From Symbiodinium natans (taxonomy: Eukaryota; Sar; Dinophyceae; Suessiales; Symbiodiniaceae): a stretch of 62,000 nt of DNA. Below are positions 54,614 through 62,000 of the stretch, one piece after another. The position numbers and the translations under genes were made by a program. The notes beneath the pieces were generated by a model that saw nothing but the letters and a program-made list of their open reading frames with translations, was not told where the DNA came from and made no database searches. The stretch lies in assembly GCA_905221605.1 (NCBI GenBank), contig CAJNDS010002135.1, positions 177,501 to 239,500 on the forward strand, in the 5' to 3' direction. Each line of letters starts with the position of its first letter. The stretch's first letter is position 1.

Positions 54614-55153
54614 GAAGTGGCGAAGGTGTACTTCGAAAGGTCTCGGAAAGCGAAGTCGCTGCCTCAGCGGCGCGGCATGCTGAAGCTTATGTTGCACATG
54701 TTTTCATGATTCCGTCATGTCTTGGAGGTCAGTTCCAACCCGGTTTAGGGTTTAGGGTTAAGGGTTAAGGGTTTAGGGTTTAGGGTTTAGGGTGAGGGCC
54801 TCTCTTCGCAACTCATTGCACATGCAGATTTGTGTTGACGCCTTGCTCAGGCAGCAAATGGACGTCAATTTGGAAGATGTCATGAAGGACCGAACAAGCT
54901 TATGAAAGTACCAGATTCCTAGGGTAGCACAAGGCCTGCCTTGTTGTTGATGTCATCTGGCTCAATCTGAGCTTACCCCGCTGAGTCTTGGGTCATGGGA
55001 AACCGAAGTATTCACAGCGAAGGCTCGCCGCGCAGTGACAATCGCTGTACTTCTGAATCCCGTCAGGAAGACGCTGCCCCTGGTATGAAGAGCGAACAGA
55101 CAGCGGGGGGTACTTTGGATTTCATGCTGGGCGACGACGATGATGACTTCTGA
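54614..55153 (+). CDS. 3' end of an unrecognised gene with an acidic C-terminus
   Basis: Exons: 54614-about 54650 (EVAKVYFERSRK, after TTCAAAG, GC donor), 54828-54878 (ICVDALLRQQMDVNLED, GT donor) and about 55009-55153 (SIHSEGSPRSDNRCTSESRQ ... TLDFMLGDDDDDF then TGA at 55151-55153). The last is a convincing terminal exon with a disordered Ser-rich stretch and a poly-Asp tail. Exons at 51671, 52071 and 52785 may be upstream parts, with the AT-rich island in an intron (inference). No named domain is visible. Confidence 0.5.
54742..54793. repeat. telomere-type array, TTTAGGG
   Basis: About seven units of TTTAGGG, two of them changed to TTAAGGG. The + strand reads G-rich, the reverse of the arrays at 28142 and 52345. 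It lies in the intron between the exons at 54614 and 54828. Confidence 0.9.
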
Positions 55154-56602
55154 GACGAGTGTAGTCCACGAGCTGCAGCTGGCCTTGGCAGATTCGGATG
55201 CTATTATGAATCGTTACTATATCTCTTTTTATCCATGGAATGAATATAGTTAGTACAGCTCATTTTATATACTTAATATAGAAAGCTGAAACAAAAACAG
55301 GGAGGGCTTAGGAACCTTGGCATCATGCATCACCGGCCCTTGATTGCAGCCCTTCCGCAGTGCTTGTCTCACCTTCTCGAGGTGTGGCAGGGCGACAGAA
55401 AAAGTTGAGACACGTATGGGGGTTTACGAGAATAAGGGACTAATGTACATATATATATATATACCCCCAAATAGTAGAATCCCCTTAGAATAAGGAGTAC
55501 CCCCTAACTTCGGAAACCCCGGGCTGCACAGCTGATACCTTTGTAGTCGTGGTGAAGTCTGGGCTGTGGGTTGGCGGAGCTCTTGAGATGAACCTCCGGC
55601 TTCGCATAGCTATCGCATGGCTATCTTGAAGACGCTTTCCCATGTAGACACCCAGATGGAGACCTGGCTTTGCGGCAATCTGAGACCACAAGGGCAAAAC
55701 GATCTCGACAGCTCCGCGTAAGTGTCATGAAGCAACCCGCAGCCTCCTGGGTTGTGGTGGATTGCAAGGAGGCCCGGGAGCAAGTGCGCCACTTTGATGA
55801 AGAATCAATAATATGCCCTTGAACAAGAATGCAATCAACAGTGCGCGCGCTCGAGTGTGGGGGGTGTAGCAGCTGTGCGTTTGAGGCTGATGCGTATGTC
55901 CCCAAAGCCCTAGACCCTGCAAACCAAAGCTGGGGTCACTAAATCCTGGGATCTGTCAAAAAAAGGGTGTGCCATGAGGCCACATGCTTGGGAGCGTTTT
56001 TGGGGTTCCGGGTTTAACTTCAAGTTTATACGGCCTAATTAACGCCTTGAAATCCTGAAGCCTGGCTCGCCTTCGTGCGCTCCAGCACAGCAAGTGCAAC
56101 AGCTTACAATATGCATGCACAGGTGCAAACAAGGCACATGCTCCAGGGCTGCATGTGAAAATCGACAAACACGCTGGACAGGATGCGCCAAGTCGGGTCG
56201 ACCCTGAATTGTGGTAGGCCTGAAAGCAAGGCACAAGTAACCATGACTGGTGACAGGAGTGTCACGTGCCTTACAGTTTTACAGTCTAGCATGAATGACC
56301 GTCTCGTCGGCAACAGCTTCTTGTCCGCTTCACCGTCTGTTACAGCACGAGAAAGTAGGAGTGCTACAGTGGTGAATTCTGAAGCCGAGCGGGGAAGATC
56401 TGCAAGATCTCGTTGTCGACTGACAACCCTAAACTCTGCTTCAGTGAGGGCTCAGCAGGCCCTGCAAAACCCGAATGCTCGTCCCTGCGTAGCTCCATTT
56501 CTGGCCTGGCCTGATTCCGATCTGATTGTGGCAGAACCCTGGCTATATGCTTGGCCCAAGGGAAACGCCCAGCGCCTTCAAAGCCCCCCACTCGGCCCAG
56601 CC
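55154..56602. other. intergenic, 1.4 kb, with one dispersed repeat
   Basis: No exon recognised between the terminal exon at 55153 and the eL30 start. It has an AT-rich patch at 55200-55290, the repeat copy at 55418-55520 with a (TA)n core at 55449-55463, and shadows on both strands. The upstream region of the eL30 gene lies here; no TATA-type promoter is evident. Confidence 0.5.
55418..55520 (-). repeat. dispersed GGGGTCCTTATT element, copy 3 (inverted)
   Basis: On the - strand it reads TTTCCGAAGTTAGGGGGT, then CTCCTTATTCTAAGGGGATT, CTACTATTTGGGGGTATATA, an expanded (TA)n run, and TCTCGTAAACCCCC. The order and spacing follow the copy at 58991-59088. The TA expansion is specific to this copy. 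Confidence 0.7.
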
Positions 56603-58001
56603 ATGTCGACGAAGAAGCAGTCCAAGGAGGGCAAAGGGTCGGAGTGATGTGCAATGCCCACCAATGCCCCTAGAAGAGAGCCGAAAGACGGGGGTGTGGC
56701 AGGCCGAGACCTAGGAGAAATAGGGAGCATGTACAGACGACAGGCTTCCAAGAGTGTAGACTCCATCAACGCGCGTCTGCAACTGGTCATGAAGAGCGGC
56801 AAGTACAGCTTGGGGCAGCAAGCTCAGAATGAGGGTTCTGTGTTTCACAGTCCTTGTAAGTCAGACAGCTAAGACCGTTTCGTAATCTGCTGGAATCCGT
56901 TGTGGCAGCAGCTGTCTGGCGGAGAGAGCCTGCCAAGTGTAGAGCGTGGCGTTCAGCGCACGAAGGTATAAGACAACTCTCAAGACTCTTCGCCAGGGAA
57001 AGGTGCGGCATGCAGTAGTGATTCAGCAGTGGACCAGCGTGCTTGCAACATCCGACAGAGATTGCTGCAATGATAGGATCCTGACTCTTCCCCTTTTGGC
57101 TCCTCATTGAGGGTCACCTGATATTGGGATGGGGTTGGAGGGAACACAATCTGCGACCACATGAGCCACTGTCCGAAGCGGAAGAATGTCTTCAAAATCC
57201 AAGAATCTGGTTGCCAGTCGAAGCTGGTTCTGATCTCGAACAATTGCCCAGCCCTGAGGCCCTGCTCTGCGAGCTTAGGACTTACGTAATGTACGTGTCA
57301 GATGCAGCATGCACCACGCCTGAATGCTCAGCACTAGCAGTTTCCAATGTGCAGTTCTACACATTGATGTTTCTGCCGTGAACTTGGTTGTGTCTTTGAG
57401 GTTGCGTTTTGGTGCACGTTTCGCACCCAATTTAAGTGTTGCTTGCCTCATAATATGTCTAACTCTTGGATCCATTCGTGACTTGCGGGAAATCTTTGTT
57501 GGTAGAATTTGGAGGCCTTTCCTTGTTTTGATCTGCCTAGCATCCAGGGAATTGTCTGTTTGCCTCCTTTGCAACAGCTGCCACATTGCGTCTGGCAGGA
57601 AGAGTGAGATCGAGTACTATGCCATGCTGGCCAAGACGGGAGGTTGGACATGCTTGGGGATTGAAGGAATTCGTTGGGAAGCAATTCGTCGACCTGACGG
57701 AGCTCAAACATGCGGGCAGCTGAGTTTTTTTGACCCCCCTCTCTTGACCGCTGCCCAGTCCACCACTTTCACGGTGACAACAACGAGCTCGGCACGGCTT
57801 GTGGTCGGTCGGGCCTTCAATGAAAAAGCTTCCCCGGGTTGCTCTCGGCTTTACTGTGTTGCTTTGGGTGACATCTGCAGGTATTACCGAGTGAGCTGCC
57901 TGTCCATCACGGACCCTGGCGACTCTGACATCATCCGTTCCTTGTCTCGTCCTCAGGAGTACCCTCGTATGGATGACGTTGAACTCGACTCTGAAATATA
58001 G
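56603..58001 (+). CDS. RPL30: 60S ribosomal protein eL30, seven exons
   Basis: Exons join into eL30 with matching phases: 1, 56603-about 56626 (MSTKKQSK, end uncertain); 2, 56753-56814 (SVDSINARLQLVMKSGKYSL, GC donor); 3, 56966-57002 (YKTTLKTLRQGK, GT donor); 4, 57218-57258 (SKLVLISNNCPALR, GC donor); 5, 57599-57642 (KSEIEYYAMLAKTG, GT donor); 6, 57759-57807 (VHHFHGDNNELGTACGR, GT donor); 7, 57881-58001 (YYRVSCLSITDPGDSDIIRS and a tail to TAG). This matches the eukaryotic L30e protein almost end to end, including the LRKSEIEYYAMLAKTG and DPGDSDIIRS signatures. It is a structural protein of the large ribosomal subunit. The tail after DIIRS is about 21 residues (SRPQEYPRMDDVELDSEI end), longer than the usual few. 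The intron 1 donor is unclear and may be GA. Confidence 0.9.
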
Positions 58002-58810
58002 CCCGGTTCCCCAAATTTTAATGGTTCACATTGTTCAGCTTCAAATGAATATGAACAACCGGGCGGAGCAAGTACATGAATTTTGTTCATGAAACTACAA
58101 TATTTCTAAGCCATATACAGACTCCCCAAGGGGGATTGTGAAAATAGCCTCATTGTGTATATATTCTTTTTTACGTATGTATGTTTGAGTACAGGATTTC
58201 ATTATTTCATTTAGGGTATAGAATACGTACTACGTATTTGCGATGTATGGCACGATACTTCATAACGATATAACATAGTATGCAGTATCTGAAATACAAA
58301 TGCAAACATGTCTATACCACCAGACAATTTTTCTTTGATATTTAGCATACTATATATATATATATATTTATTTATTCATGTGTGGTACATGCAGAAATCA
58401 GTGTAAACAAAGATGTTGTAATTGTATCATGGTATATCATGATAAACTTGTTCATAGCTATGTCTAACATTCCTATTTAACATTCAGTTTCTCGATTTCC
58501 GACTATTTGCATCCAATAGAAATATTGCAAAATGCATATACATAGTTTCATGTTGAATGCTTGACAGTTGGCATGTAGCACCAGTTCTAAACAATATTTC
58601 GCATTTTGCATGACATTTTGTATGCTTTGTATTAATCTGTTGAACATTTAATGCGTAATGTTTGCTATGTAGTATCTGCGGTTTCAAGCTCATATGGAAT
58701 ATTCTAGTGAGTATCTTGTAGTATTAACTTTCATTTTGCCTCCATGCATGAACATTCAACATTCATCATGTAATATTCAGAGATAGTATTTAGTAATAAC
58801 ATCGTGTGCA
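58002..58810. other. second AT-rich tract, no gene
   Basis: About 800 bp of AT-rich DNA begins directly after the eL30 stop. It contains (TA)n at 58354-58372, many ATG/CAT-rich near-palindromes (GTTCATGAAAC; CATTCAACATTCATCATG) and no long open frame under the standard code. The 69-residue - strand frame at 58484-58693 looks random. Unlike the first island I could not find a convincing TAR=Gln frame. It ends at the telomere-like block at 58811. Confidence 0.6.
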
Positions 58811-58888
58811 AACCTAACCCCCTAAACCCCAAACCCTAGACCTTAAACCCTAAACCCCAAACCCTATGCCCCAAATCCTAAACCCTGG
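58811..58888. repeat. degenerate telomere-type array, CCCTAAA/CCCCAAA
   Basis: About ten imperfect units (CCCTAAA, CCCCAAA, CCCTAGA, CCTTAAA, CCCTATG). The + strand is C-rich. Confidence 0.85.
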
Positions 58889-58990
58889 CAGTGTCCAGCT
58901 CAGCTCTGAGGCCCGGCCAAGAGTGAGGAAATGGAGGCCCCTGCCTTGCAGTTGATTGGCTCCATGCTCCCTTGGGGGGGATTCTACGAT

Positions 58991-59088
58991 GTTCGGGGCG
59001 CCTTCTTGGGGTCCTTATTAGAAGGGGATCGGTGCTATTTGGGGGTCTATATGAGGGGGTCCCTTGTTATCGTAAACCCCCTTTTGCC
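58991..59088 (+). repeat. dispersed GGGGTCCTTATT element, copy 2
   Basis: It reads GTTCGGGGCGCCTTCTTGGG, GTCCTTATTAGAAGGGGATC, GCTATTTGGGGGTCTATATG, AGGGGGTCCCTTGTTATCGT and AAACCCCC. It is the most complete of the three copies. The open frame across it (58931-59305) is not protein-like once the repeat is recognised. Confidence 0.7.
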
Positions 59089-59957
59089 ACCTGGGAAGTA
59101 TTGGATTTGGCGTGATGTGTCTTGCCAGGATCGCGCAAGTTGGAAGAGTGGAGTCGGGAAGGGGACAAGGCGCAGCGGAAAACGGAAAAAAAAAAAAAAC
59201 AACGGACTTGAGAGCTTACTGCTTGGGAGTGCTGTGGGGGGTCACATGACATGCTTGTTGGTGCTTGCCGCGTTTTTTTTTTTTTGTTTTTTCTTGACTT
59301 GTTGAAGAGACAGCACGTCTTGCCTGACTCCCATGGCTCTCCGCAGAGTGTATGTGTAGTCATTGAGTCGCATTCACTGAAAATGGGACTTGTGCACAGC
59401 AAGTCTGAACTGAACAATGAATGCACTGGTGTGACTGGCCCGGTATTTGTAGCAATCTTTTAAGGCACGGGCCTAACCTGCCCTGCCCGATTCTGCCATG
59501 GTGAAGGCCGCCAGATGGCAATCAATGGATGTTTCGCACATTCTTTCTTCTTTCACGCAAGCTTGATACGGGCGCTCGAGTAGCGATGACGAGCCAATGT
59601 AGGCATCAACTTCGACAGCAGCAGCGCAGAAGCTGTGGTGATTGGCAACGAAGGCTGGTCGAATGAACTAAGAGCCGGCATGTTATAAATGGTTGGAGTT
59701 GCGCCTATTGTGTTGCTCGCGTGCTTTACATCTTGGGGCTCGACTGCCGATTTCAACCAGAATTTGGACACCACGTGGTGCGAGAACAGGGTGTCGTTTC
59801 TCAGGCGCCAGCTGGTCTTTTCCATGTCTGCGCTTTTCCTTCGACTACGGCGAACGCGGCGCACAACAAGGCTGCTTGTCGGACCTCAGTCTCCGAGGTC
59901 CCACTATGGCTCGTGCTCGAATTACATTTTTAGTGGCCTCTAGTGGCATGTTGTGAG
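59089..59957. other. unassigned 0.9 kb
   Basis: No confident exon. It has poly-A (59188-59201) and poly-T (59273-59285) tracts. Around 59690-59940 all three + strand frames are open; none can be preferred. One starts MARARITFLV at 59906 and could supply a start codon for the signal-like exon at 59958 (inference). Confidence 0.35.
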
Positions 59958-60054
59958 GCCTGTGGTAATCTGCTTCGCTCTTCTTGTGCTCGGGCTGGCC
60001 ACGAGCTTTGTGGTCCCAGCACCTTCAAGGCACTTCGCAGCATCAAGTTCATGG
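59958..60054 (+). CDS. possible plastid-targeting presequence exon
   Basis: After GTGAG the frame reads PVVICFALLVLGLATSFVVP and APSRHFAASSSW, ending at a GT donor. A hydrophobic signal-like stretch, an Ala-x-Ser-like cleavage region, then a Phe-led, Ser/Arg/Ala-rich part (FVVPAPSRHF) resemble the bipartite presequences of dinoflagellate plastid proteins (FVAP motif). No ATG is in frame in this exon. Linking it to the TauE/SafE gene downstream is inference. Confidence 0.35.
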
Positions 60055-60358
60055 GTTAAACCTGATAAATATAATAGTAACGATAACATAGTAACAGTAG
60101 TAAAAACAACAAGAACAATAATGTGTGACATCCTGTGGTGAAGACAATATCGTAGACCAAGCTGTGCGTGCCAGGCATCCACCCTTCACTGGCCAGCTGC
60201 GCCGTGACTCTCTGGGAGTGCTGCCGAAATCGCCCACCACCCACGGCCTTTCACGATTCAGCTCCCCAGGGGTCTATCCTTTCTGGGTTTTCGCCGCTCG
60301 GACTTCGGGGCCTCTGAGGCATTCTTCTGTTTCTTTTCCTAGCACTCAATATCTTCAG

Positions 60359-62000
60359 ATGTCGGCGTTTTGCCGAGCATGCTCAAGGCGCACCTCATCG
60401 AGAATGCATGTCTCGAGCAGGGTGCTCCCCTCTCTGAGCCCAGGACTGGTCGCAGCTGGGCCCACAAGCGCTGTTGTGTGCTGGGGTGCTCTTTGCCTCT
60501 GGCGTGCTCTGCTCGGCGGCCGGCATCGGTGGAGGCACGCGGGGGCTTGCGATGCCACGCAACACCCAGACCTGGTCCTTAATCCCTGAACACTCCTTCC
60601 TTTCGATATCGGAGCTGCTTTTCTTATAGGAGGGGGGGGGGAGGGTTGATGAGCTTTAAGGGGGGGCAGGCTTCCCCCATTTCCCAACAGCATGTCAGGA
60701 GGTATCTATGTGTCTTTGCTGATGGTACTGGGCGGCCTCAGCACCCGGGATGCAGTGCCGCTCTCCAAAGGAATTGCTACTGGGGCGAATCGTTTTCTTG
60801 GAATTGTTGTACGCATAGCATGTTTTGGTGTCCGGGCCGTGTGTGGCACTCGAGTTCAGTAGCAACTGCGAAACAGCAGCAGCCGTGCGCATTCTAGTGA
60901 TTCTAGTGGGTTCAGACACAGGTTTTCTTCGGCTCATTGGCCTCCCTGGTGCTCAACATGCGCAGAGCCAAAACGAAGACGAAGGTCATTCACTACGGCA
61001 GCGGCCTTTGAGTTCTCTGGACACCATTGCATTATGTCGAACCTCTCCATCCCTCGCAAGTCTTAGGCATCTGCCGTGTAGTGGTGCCCTCTGCCTTAGT
61101 GGGTACTCTCTTCGGCGTCCTGTGCCAGCCTCAGGGTGCGGCTCAGGGTGTACGTTGAGAGGGTTGTTTCCAATGATCCGAGGATCAACCACACCGCGGG
61201 GGACAGGCCCATCCTGCTGCTGTTGATGGGAATCCTCAGCTTCATGACCTATACGTCTGAACCTTAGAGATCTGAACAGGCTGAACAGGGTTGCTTTTTT
61301 TCATGTCATTGGGCCTGTCGCTCAATGGCAAAATATTACTGCCCAGTGCTACTTGCTACTGCTTCTTGCAATGGCAGTTTCATGGCACTTCCAAGTTTGT
61401 GAGGTCGGTCCGGACGACCTGGCGACAAGCTGTGGCCGAGTGGGGGAGGCCTGGGGAGCCTTCGCTTGTTTCGCTGATGTGCCAGCTGGGCCCGGCTCAA
61501 TTTTTCACTGCTGGCATCTGGAACCGCCCCGCTTGGAAGCATGTGGCGCCCAGGAACACGACCGCAGCTGACAAGGAGAAGACGAGCGCTTACGCGGCAG
61601 TTTCAGCAGGGAGCCCTTGGCAGAAGCGAGATGTCTTTGGAGGCCCGGACGGGTTCTGCGAAAGACAACCGAAGGATGACAAAGATGAGACGAAGATGAT
61701 AACGATGATAACGATGATAAAGATGATAACAATGATAAAGATGATACAGATGATAAAGATGATAAAGATGGTAAAGATGATAAAGATGATAAAGAAGATA
61801 AAGATGATAAAGTTGAGTTGCGTGGTAAACATGTGGGGTTCATGCGTAGTTTTCATGTGGTCGTTCACGTGTCCTTGATACAGTCAGAACCTTTGCTTCT
61901 CCGATTTGTGCCTTTTGTAGGACTAGCCATGCTTGCGCTGGTGGTTGCATGTGGCGCTGCAAGGTTCCACATGCACAGCCTGTACCCCAGCAAAAGCATA
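60359..62000 (+). CDS. TauE/SafE-family membrane transporter, N-terminal half, runs off the right edge
   Basis: Exons: 60359-60420 (VGVLPSMLKAHLIENACLEQ), 60444-60534 (LLCAGVLFASGVLCSAAGIG), 60699-60775 (GGIYVSLLMVLGGLSTRDAV then PLSKGI), 60922-60997 (VFFGSLASLVLNMRRAKTKT then KVIHY), 61061-61127 (LGICRVVVPSALVGTLFGVL then C), 61183-61254 (QINHTAGDRPILLLLMGILS then FMTYT) and 61921 onward (LAMLALVVACGAARF). Phases match from 60444 to 61254, with four GC donors and one GT. The GIGGGGIYV turn, AVPLSK, FGSLASLVLN, PSALVGTLFGVL and SFMTYT segments follow the first half of TauE/SafE (sulfite exporter-type) proteins in order. About four membrane helices are seen so far. The family moves organic or inorganic anions such as sulfite or sulfonates; the substrate here is unknown. 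The second half lies beyond the window. Confidence 0.7.
61678..61813. repeat. GATGATAAA/GATAAC repeat
   Basis: About 135 bp of a degenerate GATGATAAA-type unit. It lies in the presumed intron between the exons at 61183 and 61921. Frames through it (KMIKMI or its reverse) are low-complexity and were not called as genes. Confidence 0.9.

Noticed and set aside
58931-59305. 124-residue plus-strand frame starting MEAPALQLIG
   Set aside because: Most of it lies in the dispersed GGGGTCCTTATT element and then a poly-A tract; the same element elsewhere is not open.
61291-61878. 195-residue frame with KMIKMI repeats
   Set aside because: The second half is the GATGATAAA repeat; the first half has no motif and sits in the presumed TauE/SafE intron.

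Overview
The window looks like nuclear DNA of a dinoflagellate, most likely of the Symbiodiniaceae type (inference). Genes are split into very short exons (about 27-90 bp). Many introns begin with GC rather than GT and end in AG, often followed by G. Nearly all recognisable coding sequence is on the + strand. Blocks of (CCCTAAA)n telomere-type repeat sit inside the sequence, and the protein motifs (ISACEK-type PPR units, FCxxCG zinc knuckles) are common in dinoflagellates. I saw no bacterial features, rRNA or tRNA. Exon borders were read by eye from reading frame, acceptor AG and donor GT/GC, and can be off by a few bases.

Layout. 0-3.4 kb: the end of one gene (28-132), then mostly unassigned DNA and a MITE-like inverted repeat (3435-3567). 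3.8-5.2 kb: a UXT-like prefoldin subunit in micro-exons. 5.8-31.8 kb: what may be one very large gene, or a few tandem ones: zinc-ribbon exon, EF-hand exon, about 60 coiled-coil micro-exons, then ankyrin exons and a possible last exon at 31671-31765. Three intronless genes on the same strand lie among these exons: an ABHD18-family alpha/beta hydrolase (11098-12234), an ankyrin plus 2-oxoglutarate/Fe(II) oxygenase protein (16332-17357), and a PPR protein (29397-30542).

32.8-34.3 kb: exons of a second zinc-knuckle/coiled-coil gene. 37.1-39.9 kb: good exons of an unrecognised gene. 41.1-44.3 kb: an SPFG/SPFA-repeat protein resembling an FG nucleoporin. 44.8-49.0 kb: further exons, including three that together make an S1 RNA-binding fold. 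51.7-55.2 kb: exons of an unrecognised gene with an acidic C-terminus, interrupted by an AT-rich island (about 52960-54590). 56.6-58.0 kb: a nearly complete ribosomal protein eL30 gene in seven exons. 58.0-58.8 kb: a second AT-rich tract. 60.0 kb to the right edge: the first half of a TauE/SafE-family membrane transporter.

The most unusual observation is the AT-rich island. It reads as about 240 codons of protein-like sequence only if TAA and TAG mean glutamine (8 such codons, no TGA before the end). It lies between telomere-type arrays that point outward, as at the two ends of a linear molecule. It could be ciliate or syndinean contamination, an assembly chimera, or a real insertion. Other strong points are the tandemly duplicated coiled-coil micro-exons, the intronless genes nested in the same orientation, and a dispersed GGGGTCCTTATT-type repeat found three times.
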